DNA of 64,000 bases. It comes from Carya illinoinensis (Eukaryota > Streptophyta > Magnoliopsida > Fagales > Juglandaceae). Positions within the stretch are counted from its first letter, which is position 1. Each line of letters starts with the position of its first letter. The notes below the pieces were generated by a model. It had not been told where the DNA came from. It did no database searches and saw only the letters and a program-made list of their open reading frames with translations. The stretch spans positions 16,581,501 through 16,645,500 of the forward strand of contig NC_056758.1 in the NCBI RefSeq assembly GCF_018687715.1. The letters are read 5' to 3'. Below are positions 47,414-57,904 of this stretch, piece by piece. The position numbers and the translations under genes were made by a program.

Positions 47414-47927
47414 TGTAGTGTTCTGTGTCAATAATTTGTACATAGAAGGACATATTTGTCATTTGTATCTTTTTATTCTATTCTTGTAATCCAATGGTTA
47501 TTACATGGCCACGTGTATAGATCATATACATTAGGGTTCTGCCATGTTATGAGTTAGTAGTATAAAAGGCCAAATGATGGTCACTGTAGAGGGAAGAGAG
47601 AGAGACAGAGCCGTAGAAGTGAAAGGGGTACGAGAGAAACTGAAATTAGTGAAGATTGAGAGGGAGTTAAGGTCATTTTATGACCTAAATCTTGTAACCT
47701 GTTCCTCTGTTGCGATTGGAAGTTCTAATAAGATGATCTCTAGCCAGTTCCCCCTGTGGATGTAGATCTGAAAGGATTGAACCACATTAAATCCTCGTGT
47801 TCTTGGTATATTCGTTCTATTTTCTTATTTACAATCTGATTGTGTTTTCTATTTTGTATTTCTTGAATCAATCTTAGTATCTTGTTGAGATATTTGGTGT
47901 TCTTGCTGAAACCCTAGAATTGCAACA
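47414..47927 (+). repeat. 3' LTR of the copia element
   Basis: 514 bp, preceded by an AAGGTGGAGAT polypurine tract and followed by the GATGA target duplication. Confidence 0.95.
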
Positions 47928-47932
47928 GATGA

Positions 47933-48566
47933 TAATGAGGATCAAAGTAGATTAAATTAATACTAACAGGTTCAATATCTACACTCGGTCACCATACAAG
48001 TAGAAGGTCTCCTTTGTTGCTTGAGGCCGGGAAATTCACAAAATTATAGAAACCCAAACTATTTACACTAGTTAAGGTTTGATCAGACGACACCATGGTT
48101 TCTGACGAAAAAATGATATCCAGATTATAATTCCTAATATTGGCACTTAATGATCTGATTGCTTTGGGGTGAGCCAATCTCTTACAATTCCAAACCAGTG
48201 TCTTTATATGGATGGGGGAGGCATGTTGGAGCTTGCCACTTTAGTTTTTTTGGGTTTTTTTCAGTTAGGTAAATCTAATATGAGATATGGGGTGGCCGTT
48301 GATGCTTTTTTTTCCTTAATTTTCCTCACTGGTTTTTTTTTTTTTTTTTTTTTTTTTAGTTTCAGCAGCATGAAAGCCAAATTTGCATCATCTAAAGAGT
48401 TTATGGTATTATTTTATTTTCCTTCCCTCTTTGGACTTTTAGTTTCTTCTTTATTGGCTATTGTTCTTCAGAAATCAAGGGGGGTGGGCTATGCCTTTCA
48501 CTTCACCCACAACCTCAATTTGGAAATGTGACTCGTTTAACTTTGCTTTTTTGAGTACTTGAGTGG
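47933..48566 (-). pseudogene. LINE-1 segment: end of ORF1 and start of ORF2 (endonuclease)
   Basis: On the minus strand, from about 48215 downwards, the ORF2 start reads with frame breaks as an L1 endonuclease: WNCKRLAHPKAIRSLS, IRNYNLDIIFSSETM, FYNFVNFPASSNKG. To the right (48540-48230) is the C-terminal tail of ORF1 (QVLKKAKLNESHFQIEVVGE). A long A tract on the sense strand (about 48332-48357) lies between them. The segment is cut on the left by the copia element and on the right by gypsy element C. Confidence 0.8.
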
Positions 48567-48571
48567 GGTTC

Positions 48572-49349
48572 TGATATGAACCCGCGGGAAGAGAATCCCT
48601 TAAACCCACAATCAATTTGAAAACTTATCCAAGAACGCCAAACTCAAGTCTATGGATGGAGAATTTAGACCCGTTGAGAACTCGTTTCAAGAACCTAGAT
48701 TATATCAAAATCTAGACCCGTTGAAATCCCATCTCAAGAACCCAAATTAAGAGGAGGAATGCCACAAAAGTTGTGATTTACCTCTGATAAGTTCAAGAAT
48801 TCAATTAAGAACAAGAGGAGAAAACTCTCTCACAATTAAAATTCGAAATAAAATAATATCTGTCTTGAAATGGCTGGTACATCCTTTAAATACCCTCCCC
48901 AAACCATGATAAAATCTTAGACTAAAATTTGAGACCCTTTTTCTCAAAAATGCCCTAGTGAACAGTAGCCACGGGTACTGTATCATGAACAGTGTCATGC
49001 TACAGTACTTCTAAACCCTAGTTCAAATAAGTAAGACATATGTGGGTTAAGCATTGTCAAGCCCACTTATTCAAAGCTAATAATAAAAATCCTTTAAACA
49101 AATTGAAAACCTTAATATCTAAAGGCCATATTTCTAAGTCAAGTCTTCCATAGGTTGGATCGACTGGATTAAAACTGGTTCTTCTTCTTTCAAGCCCATT
49201 TAAGTGTTGGGCTCTTGCTAGCTTCTTCCCAAGTGGTTTGTACTAATCCTTGCATTGTTTCCTTAATCTTCTTGGCTCTTGATCTTGTAATTGGCCCATT
49301 TGCAACTTGCAAAGGATCTTTAAGAGTAGGCCTGCCTTGGTTCCCATCA
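48572..49349 (-). repeat. 3' LTR of element C
   Basis: 778 bp. Its first 160 bases (49349 down to 49190, element sense) continue the pol frame to a TGA at 49190-49192. Confidence 0.95.
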
Positions 49350-51980
49350 TTCCCCCTCTCCTCAAAAGGATTCTACCTTGAATCTTCACCTACATCAAAA
49401 GGAGAAAGATCAGAAACATTGAAAGTAGCAGACACATTATACTCACCTGGGAGATCCACTTTATAGGCATTGTCATTAATTTTCTCAAGGATTTGGAAAG
49501 GTCCATCTCCTCGAGGATGCAACTTAGTCCTCTGATCAGCTGGAATCTTTCTTTGCGCATGTGAATCCAAACCCAATCTCCAGGTTCAAAGATGACATGC
49601 CTTCGCCCTTTTTATTGGCTTGGGAAGCAACCCTTTCATTCTTTTGCGCAATTTGAAGTCGTACCCTCTCATGGAGTGACTTCACCAACTCTGCCTTCTT
49701 TTATCCATCCAAGCTACTCCTGTCATCAACCGGTAAAGGCATCAAATCTAAAGGGGTAAGCGAATTGAATCCATAAACAATTTCAAAAAGAGAATATGAA
49801 GTAGTAGTATGCATGGTCCTATTATATGCAAACTCTATGAATGGCAAAAAATCCTCCCAAGTTTTTAAATTCTTATGAACAACAGTGCGTAAAAGCTGAG
49901 TTATGGTCCTATTAACTACTTCAGTCTGACCATCAGTCTGCGGATGACAAGTAGTGGAAAATAAGAGCTTGGTACCCAATTTTTCCCACAACACCTTCCA
50001 AAAGTAGCTAAGGAATTTAACATCCCTATCAGGAACACTGCTCCTGGGAACACCATGGAGTCGCACTATCTCCCTGAAAAACAAGTCAGCTATGTTTGTG
50101 GCATCATCTGTTTTATGGCATGGAATGAAATGTGCCATCTTACTAAATCTATCCACAACCACAAAAATAGAATCTCTACCCCTTTTTGTCCTAGGTAGTC
50201 CCAAAACAAAGTTCATAGATATTTCGACCCATGGTTCACTAGGAATGGGTAAGGGTGTATACAACCCATGTGGCAACACTTTAGATTTGGCCTTCCTACA
50301 CGTAATGCATCTGCCACAAATGCGAGTGACATCTCTCTTCATCTTAGGCCAAAAGAAATGTTCATGCAAAATATCCAAAGTCTTCTTGACACCAAAGTGT
50401 CCCATTAATCCCCCATCATGTGCCTCACACACTATTAATTCACGTATAGAACAACTTGGCACACAAAGTTTGTTTTCTTTAAACAAATAACTCTCATGCT
50501 TGTAAAACTTACCAAATGCTGCCTTATCACATGCCATGTACACATTAGAGAAGTCAGCGTCATCGGCATATAGGTCTTTCACATATTCAAACCCAAGCAT
50601 CTTAGCACTCATAGAAGTAAGAAGTACATACGTTCGAGATAAAGCATCAACAACAATGTTCTCCTTACCTTGCTTGTAACAGATGATATATGGAAATGTC
50701 TCAATGTATTCCATCCAACGAGCATGCCTTTTATTCAACTTACCTTGACCCTTGCGATGCTTCAATGATTCATGATTGGTGTGGATCACAAATTCCCTAG
50801 GCCATAGGTAGTGCTACCAAGTCTCCAATGCACGAACAACAGCATAAAGCTCTTTGTCATAAGTAGGGTACTTGAGTGAGGCCCCACTTAACTTTTCACT
50901 GAAGAAGGCTATCGGCCGCTTATCCTGCATCAAAACAGCTCCAATCCCTATACCTGAGGCATCACATTCAATCTCAAAAGCTTTGTTAAAATCAGGTAAT
51001 GCTAGCATAGGTGTAGAGCACAACCTTTCTTTAATGGTGGCAAAAGCATTCTCTTGAGTAGCCCCCCAATCAAACCCAACATTCTTTTTAATGACTTCAG
51101 TGAGTGGTGCAGCAATGGTGCTAAAGTCTTTAACAAAATGTCAACAAAAGCTAGCTAAGCCATGAAAGCTTCTTACCTCAGTGATGCTCTTTGGCGTTGG
51201 CCACTCCTTGATGGCCTTGACTTTCTCTTCATCCACCTCAATACCCTTTGTACTAATAACATATCCAAGAAAAACAACTCTTTCCATGCAAAAGGTGCAT
51301 TTCTTGAAATTAGCATACAACTTTTCACATCTCAACACATCAAACACACATTTCAAATGCTCAATATGCTCATTTAAGTCCTTGATGTACACTAGGATAT
51401 CATCAAAATACACAACCACAAACTTGCCAATGAATGCACGTAGGACATGGTTCATCAATCTCATGAAAGTACTGGGCGCATTTGTAAGTCCAAATGGCAT
51501 AACCAACCATTCATAAAGGCCATACTTGGTCTTAAAAGCAGTTTTCCATTTATCACCCTCTTTCATTTTGATTTGATGGTACCCACTTTTAAGATCAATT
51601 TTACTAAAAATACAAGAGCCATACAATTCATCAAGCATATCATCTAATCTAGGAATGGGATGCTGATACTTTACCGTAATATTGTTGACCGCCTTGCAAT
51701 CAACACACATTCTCCACGTCCCATCCTTCTTTGGCACTAATAGCACTGGTATTGCACATGGGCTCATGCTCTCCCTCATGTATCCCTTGCTCATCAAGTC
51801 CTCAACTTGACTCTGAAGCTCCTTTGTCTCCTCTGGATTACTCCTATAGGCTGGTCGGTTTGGAATAGTAGCTCCAGGTACAAAATCAATCTGATGCTCA
51901 ATGCCGCTAATGGGTAGCAACTCATTAGGCATCTCCTCTGGGAATACATCATCAAACTCCTGCAACAAGGAAATAGTCAA
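49190..51980 (-). pseudogene. RT-RNaseH-integrase of element C (broken)
   Basis: Reverse transcriptase: ESMSPCAIPVLLVPKKDGTW, CVDCKAVNNITVKYQHPIPR, MPFGLTNAPSTFMR and an intact YFDD (51399-51410). RNase [18 protein letters not shown] and [12 protein letters not shown] (TNHE where TDHE is usual). Integrase: [15 protein letters not shown]...[12 protein letters not shown] (zinc region), [18 protein letters not shown] (Asn where SMDF is usual), PDRDVKFLS, then [16 protein letters not shown]. Stops lie near 51140 and 50812. The frame changes between 49701 and 49576. The tail reads RGDGPFQILEKINDNAYKVD and SDLSPFDVG, a stop at 49373, then runs into the LTR as LKDPLQVANGPITRSRAKKI and ends at 49190. 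Two of the acidic catalytic positions look lost. Confidence 0.9.
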
Positions 51981-52994
51981 ACTAGGAAGAGATTGGTGAG
52001 TGTCATCAAGAGTAAGATAAGACTCTTTATAGACAAAAAAAATAAAAATAAAAAATCATAGGGCGATCTGCGAAGAAAGCCCTTTTAACCTCACTCTCTC
52101 TGGCATAGAAAATCACTTTTGTCTTTCCTTTCCTCTCTGTAGACTCTCTTTCTTTTTTCTCTCGTGACTCTACTCTTTTTTCTCTACTCTCAGCCACATC
52201 TCTACTTTCTTTTTCACTCTTTTTGTTGTGCTCATTTTCACTATCACTCTTTCTTTTCTGCTCAATCTCTTTTTCACTCATTCTTTTTTGATCACTCTCA
52301 TTTTCACTCTTTCTTTTTTGATCACTCTCATTTTCACTCTTTCTTTTCTAAGCAACCTAACTTTTCAGTTTCAGTTCGTCTTCATAGACCTGGCTTGGAG
52401 TAAAAGGAGCAAGCTTGATTGTTTTGCCCTCCTTTACAAAGCTGTACATGTTTTTGAACCCATCATGTGTCACCCTTCTATCATACTGCCACGGCCTCCC
52501 CAACAAAATATGGCCAACATGCATAGGCACAACATCACAAAGCACCTCATCCTGATACCTCCCAATTGAAAAAGGAACAACACTTGTCTATCCACCCTAA
52601 CTTCCCCACAATCATTCAACCACTACAATTTATATGGTCTAGAGTGTTTTAAGGTTGGTAAATTCAATTTCTCAACCAAAGTAGTGCTAGCCACATTAGT
52701 ACAACTCCCTCTATCAATGATCATACTACATACTTTGCTGTTGACGTGGCATCTAGTATGGAAAATGTTCTCTCTCTGTTGCTCAGCATCATCCACCTTA
52801 ATGTGTGTGTTGAGAGCACGCCTAGCAACAAGAGACTCACTCACAGCGTATATCACTCCTTCATCATCACTAGCATCAACTAACTCGGGCACTCCATCAT
52901 GATCATCCTCACTCTCAGTCATCGCCTCCCCATTGTCACGCATAATCATCACTCGCCTATTTGGACATTGAGAAGCAATGTGCCCTGAACCCAA
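51981..52994 (-). pseudogene. gag end, protease and basic/acidic repeat linker of element C
   Basis: At 52950-53010 is a zinc knuckle in which the second Cys is Phe (CFKFLGSGHIASQC). The protease text follows, with the catalytic motif altered to DRGSC (MIIDRGSCTNVAS, about 52700-52735); Asp-Gly/Ser-Gly would be usual. After a frame change comes HILLGRPWQYDRRVTHDGFK. A charge-rich linker of Lys/Glu/Ser (52027-52340) is built on a roughly 30-bp tandem repeat at 52270-52345 (plus strand TTTGATCACTCTCATTTTCA). Confidence 0.8.
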
Positions 52995-53038
52995 AAACTT
53001 AAAACATTTAATATCTTTATTCCTTGAACGTTGAGATT

Positions 53039-54022
53039 CTACCTTGGCTTTGCTACTAGGTCCCTCATCTTTGCCTTAGGTGGTTCAATCTTTCTCTTTG
53101 CTTCAGCAGGATCATTTCTATTCCACTTTGATTTCCAAGTAGTACTAGAAACCGAAGTGTACCTTGCTGTCCCTTTTCTCTTTAATTGCCTCTCCACCTT
53201 CAGAGCCATGTGCACCATGTCCTCTATCTCCACATAATGTTGCAATTCAACCACATTGGCTATATCTCTATTCAAACCACTCAAAAATCTAGCCATGGTG
53301 GCCTCCCGGTCCTCCTCTACAGTAGCCCGAATCATAGCCACCTCCATCTCTTTATGGTAATCCTCCACACTCCTAGACCCCTGTGTAAGATTTTGGAGCT
53401 TTTGATAAAAGTCCCGATAGTAGTGAGTAGGTACAAATCTCTGCCTCATGAGAGCTTTCAACTCTCCCCATGTCTCTATAGGCCTCTCATGATTCCTTCT
53501 CCTAGTGGTCACTAATTGATCCCACCAAATAATAGCATAATCAATGAATTCAATTACTACTAACTTTACTTTCTTCTCCTTAGAGTAATTATGACAATCA
53601 AATACCAAATCTATTTTTTTCTCCCACTCTAGATAAACCTCTGGGTCAGTTCTACCTTAGAAAGATGGTATTGCCATTTTGATGCTCCCCAAGTCTCTAT
53701 TGACACCATCCCGACCCCCTAGGTTCCCCTCAAATCTTCTTTCACGCCTAACTTCTCTATGTCTACCCAACCCAATTTCAGATGTTAGGTCTTCCTCATC
53801 CTCATCATCTCTTTCATTCTCATATGCATTTTCAACCCTAGGCTCACGTCGCCTCCGATTTCTCCCACCTTGCAAATTTCTAATCTGTGCTTGTTGTTGA
53901 TTCATGCTATCTTCCATTTGTCCCAATAGCATGTTCATCTGCTCAAACTGTTGTTGTATGGCTTGCAACACAAATGAGTTATCTGTTATCCCCTTGGGTG
54001 ATGAGCCACTGCGGTGAGACAT
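53039..54022 (-). pseudogene. gag of element C (broken)
   Basis: The probable start MSHRSGSSPKG lies at 54020-54022, shortly after the primer site region. QAIQQQFEQMNMLLGQMEDS (coiled-coil-like) and an acidic/Arg-rich segment follow. A stop at 53657 precedes the capsid domain: KLVVIEFIDYAIIWWDQLV, MRQRFVPTHYYRDFYQKLQ, MARFLSGLNRDIANVVELQ. The next stop is at 53039. The frame then changes before the zinc knuckle. Confidence 0.87.
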
Positions 54023-54740
54023 TGTAATGTGTAGCAAAAAGAAAATGTTAGCAGAAAAAGAAAGGACCTCACACGCTCCCTTATGCGTTTACATTCAAAT
54101 GATGGCACTCCACTCATGTTTCACTCTGAATTGGTTTTTTTTTTTCGATAATAATCTCACACTCTCTTGCCTTTGACCTCAAGTTTTCCCACTCAAGTTC
54201 TTTCAGAACTAATTGAACTCAATCAAGACAAAGCAACCTTATTTAATCCCAACTAGCAATTAGATCCAAGAAACAAGAACAAGAGAAACACGGAAGGAAA
54301 GAAACGACACGAGAATCACGAAAATTATACAAATGGAAGAGTAACTGTAACACAAGATACCAACTATAATGAAAGATGCACAACCCCTATGATGAAAGGC
54401 TCAAGAAATTTTTTTTGGATTTTTCTACACTTTTTTTTTGGACGATTTTTTATTTTATTTTCTTTTCCTTTCCTTTCTTTTCTTTTCTCAACAATTCATC
54501 TACAAATAGAAATATTCAATTGGGATAATCAAACAATTGAATTCAAACACATAAAAATTGACAAGAAAATAGATGGGAATCAATGAAACCCTAGAAATTT
54601 CAACCCTAAATGGTGCAAATTATCGCAGCTCTAGGAAAAATGAATTTCTGCTCTTTTTTTTTTGGAACCTTAGAACAATGAAGCTCTAGAATTAAAGATG
54701 CAATAAACAAAAGATAGAATTAGACTTGAATGGAAACCTT

Positions 54741-54753
54741 GCTCTAAATACCA
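54741..54753 (-). other. Primer binding site of element C (initiator Met-tRNA type)
   Basis: On the minus strand this reads TGGTATTTAGAGC, close to TGGTATCAGAGC with a one-base difference in length. It lies two bases inside the 5' LTR. Confidence 0.75.
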
Positions 54754-54755
54754 AA

Positions 54756-55536
54756 TGGTATGAACCCGCGGGAAGAGAATCCCTTGAACCCACAATCAAT
54801 TTGAAAACTTATCCAAGAACGCCAAACTCAAGTCTATGGATGGAGAATTTAGACCCGTTGAGAACTCGTTTCAAGAACCTAGATTATATCAAAATCTAGA
54901 CCCGTTGAAATCCCATCTCAAGAACCCAAATTATGAGGAGGAACGCCATAAAGGTTATGATTTATCTTTGATAAGTTCAAGAGTTCAATTATGAACAAAA
55001 GGAGAAAACTCACTCACAATTAAAATTCACAATAAAATAATGTCTGCCTTGAAATGGCTGGTTACATCTTTTAAATACCCTTCCCAAAACATGATAAAAC
55101 CCTAAACTAAAATTTGAGACCCTTTTTCTCAAAAATGCCCTTAGTGAATAGTAGCCGTAGGTATTACAGCATGAACAGTGTCATGCTATAGTACTTCTAA
55201 ACCCTAGTTCAAATAAGTAAGACATATGTGGGTTAAGCATCGTCAAACCCACTTATTCAAAGCTAATAATAAAAATCCTTTAAACAAATTAAAAACCTTA
55301 ATATCTAAAGGCCATATTTCTAAGTCAAGTCTTCCACAACTTGGATCAAGTGGATCAAAGCTGGTTCTTCTTCTTTCAAGCCCATCTTGAGTGTTGAGCT
55401 CTTGTTAGCTTCTTCCCAAGTGGTTTGTACTAATCCTTGCATTACTTCCTTGATTTTCTTGGCTCTTGATCTTGTAATTGGCCCATCTGGAACTTGCAAA
55501 GGATTTTTAAGAGTAGGCCTGCCTTGGTTCCCATCA
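54756..55536 (-). repeat. 5' LTR of element C
   Basis: 781 bp, pairing with 48572-49349. It is followed on the plus strand by the GGTTC target duplication. Confidence 0.95.
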
Positions 55537-55541
55537 GGTTC

Positions 55542-56276
55542 TCAAGTGAGTGAGTAATATTTGACTCTGTATGAGTAACTTTAGTATCATTGGGGATGAT
55601 ATTTTTATGGACTAAGTGGGCTTGCATTTTAATAGATGGGCTTTGCTAAATAAAATTTGAAAGTGAAGAGTTGGGCTCACATTGAAGATCCATTGTCAGC
55701 CTAACCTATTGATCCTGTCGAGCCTGCTATTTACCAAATGCACTGAGTTTTGTTTTTGATGTAAAAGTCTTCATTTGAGAAGCGTGCGAATTGATTGTTG
55801 TCTGATTATGGCTCCCAGTGGTTGAAAAAATACCCCCTCAATTATGCAGCTTCTGTTAGGGATTTTAAAGTAAAATTTTCTCTTTTAGGAAAAGATAGTT
55901 TTGTCTCTTTTACTGATGTAAAAGTATTAAGAATGTAGAGATTAAAATGTTGACTAATAAGTTTGACAAATGATTGTACCCTTGGTTCACTTATCGTTGA
56001 CAACGTTAATTCTGATTTTTCTTCTTTCCTTCCTTGCAGCTCCTCCTACATTATAGTTTCACCATCAGTAATCCCTTTTATTGTGTTTGATGGGAGCTGA
56101 GTGTTCAGTGGGCATAACTTTACTTCGGCATTGGGAGGCCTAGCTGCTGGTGATGAAGACTTAATGCCAAAAGTGGAAGGATTTACTTCAATGAATAGTG
56201 GATTTATGGAGGAAGCCACAGCTGCTGGGTTTAGTGTGGGTTGAGGAGGCGACCCACTGTGAATGGGTCTGCTCAC
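55542..56276 (-). pseudogene. LINE-1 segment: middle of ORF1
   Basis: Minus-strand text SGSPPQPTLNPAAVASSINP (56276 downward) is a low-complexity Pro/Ser linker of the kind that follows the zinc knuckle in LINE ORF1. Towards the left, ESNITHSLEN continues into the next LINE-1 segment across the element C insertion. Assignment rests on the order of pieces and on that read-through. The right border with LINE-2 is not exact. Confidence 0.6.
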
Positions 56277-56559
56277 CTACGCAAAATGTGTTGGAAGCCA
56301 CCCACCATGAACAGGGCTGCTCATCGGTGCAAAGAGTGCAAGAAGTGGATTGGTATGGTTTTCTTCCACCGATTTTGCTTTCTAAGAGAATCCACTATTG
56401 GAGATAAGATTGTGCTGGGAAGAAACTCTCACTGGCTTTTGGTGGTTCAACAAGGCTGCAATGGTGATAGGGTCCAATAGAAAAGCTTCTATTGTGTGGA
56501 ATTTGACCAAGAAACTTGATAGGAAGGCTTGGTGGGCTCTAACGACATAGGATGCCGAC

Positions 56560-57787
56560 GAGAAATCAGTGTTGGTTTCTGACAAAATTACTCCAAGCGA
56601 AGGGGCTCCAAGGAGGGATAATGAAAATAATTTCCTTACATGCTCTACTAGGTTTTCCTTGTGTTTCCAAAAGATCCTTTGTTTGGTTCACTTTTGCGTT
56701 GGTGTGGCTGCATGGCAGCCACTGACTGCCAGGCCTCTGGCCGACAGACTTATGCTGATCTAGTTGCTATGGTTCCACAACCCATTCCTGATATCACAGT
56801 TGCTTCTCATGCGCCTAAGGTCATGGACGGTGAACTTTTCTTTCGGTTTTTGAAAGAAGAAATAACTTAATCGACTGAACCTTTTTGCTTCTCCATAGTC
56901 TTGAAGTTCCTTCAATAGAGACCCTCTCTGGACGTAATCCGTGCCTTTATTCATAGTCACTAGGGTCTGTCCTCTAGCTCATGGTTTCCTCCATGAAACT
57001 TCCCCACAATGTGCTTGTATGGTTGGCTACGGAGGTTAACTTCATGAAAGCTTGTCCCGTGAGTCATGTGAAGTGAATGGAGTTGCTCACCGTGCATTTC
57101 ATTGGACTCTACATTTCAATAAGGAGCAAGAACCGTCTAGCGTTCCCGTGTGGATTTTACTGCTAGGTTTGCCTCCTAACTTCTATCAAGAGTAATTCCT
57201 TCATGTTTTTATGACATTGATTGGTTGGTTTATTCGTCGGGACAATCCAACTCGCTGTGCAACCTTGACGGATGGTGTTAGACTTTGTTTGGAGATGAAT
57301 GGTGCCAAGGAACCTATCCCATATTTCTGTGGAAATTTGTGCATGGTGAGAAAAAGCATTACCGTAAGAAAGATGAGCCAGTTTCTAGAAAAACCAATCT
57401 TGGAACCATGCAGGTTGGCGATTCAACGTTTAATCCTGTAAAAATAATCTCTGAGAAAGCAGTTGCTGAATTGGATGGTGCAACATCTGAAAAATCTATT
57501 ATCAATGCATCCCTGTCATCTTCATAGGGAATAAATATTAAGGATGCTGTAGTGGTCGATGTTGGGGTGTGCTTGCACCCAAGGAGGATGTAGGTATTGT
57601 CTTGACTCAAGATCAAACTGTTGCTTTTAGTTTTGTAGAGCCTAATACTCTGGTTTTGGAGGATCCTGTTGATATGGAACCCGACACATGTTTGGATGAA
57701 GTACCTTTGAATGAGAACCTGATCTCTCAGCTCAATGATGTTGTTTTGGAGCCCGACCCTGATATTCCCCCAGAAACTCTTCCCTAA
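56560..57787 (+). pseudogene. LINE-2 ORF1 (DUF4283-type nucleic-acid-binding protein), broken
   Basis: ORF1 proteins of plant L1 elements bind the element's RNA. Visible pieces are GRQTYADLVAMVPQPIPD, then VMDGELFFRFLKEEIT (start of the DUF4283-like domain), FCFSIVLKFL, RPSLDVIRAF, then in another frame FMTLIGWFIRRDNPTRCATL and RLCLEMNGAKEPIPYF. An acidic tail (DLDEVPLNENLISQLNDVV type) lies at 57569-57787. Several stops and frameshifts separate them. I see no clear CCHC knuckle. Confidence 0.75.
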
Positions 57788-57904
57788 GATAAAGAATACC
57801 ACTCTGAATCTAAAGGAAAACCACTACAAAAAAATATTAGAGAAAAAAATTGTGAAAGTGAGGAGTTCTATTCGGGTTCTTGCCCGATCTTCTTCCTCAT
57901 CTCC

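Larger units (their letters stand above)
42868..47927 (+). mobile_element. Ty1/copia LTR retrotransposon inserted in LINE-1
   Basis: LTRs at 42868-43403 and 47414-47927 both run TGTAGTG to TGCAACA. GATGA flanks both ends (42863-42867 and 47928-47932), an exact 5-bp target duplication. Order is gag, protease, integrase, reverse transcriptase, RNase H, as in copia. It is inserted into the endonuclease domain of LINE-1: joining the flanks after removing one GATGA lets the LINE endonuclease text read through (PWLITFVYALAQRQLKANFW). The gag and pol style suggests the Tork group, not proven. Frameshifts, stops and a lost integrase catalytic residue make it dead. Confidence 0.97.
48572..55536 (-). 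mobile_element. Chromovirus-like Ty3/gypsy LTR retrotransposon (element C) inserted in LINE-1
   Basis: LTRs at 48572-49349 (778 bp) and 54756-55536 (781 bp) start TGRTATGAACCCGCGGG and end TTCCCATCA on the plus strand. GGTTC flanks both ends (48567-48571 and 55537-55541). Removing the element and one GGTTC lets LINE-1 ORF1 read through (NITHSLEN joined to PTQVLKKAKL). The coding order is gag, protease, reverse transcriptase, RNase H, integrase on the minus strand. As in element B, pol text runs on into the 3' LTR. Stops and several frameshifts make it dead. Confidence 0.97.

Noticed and set aside
57821..57843. CACTACAAAAAAATATTAG as another CACTA end
   Set aside because: It lies between the ORFs of LINE-2 and lacks subterminal repeats; the match is short and probably chance.
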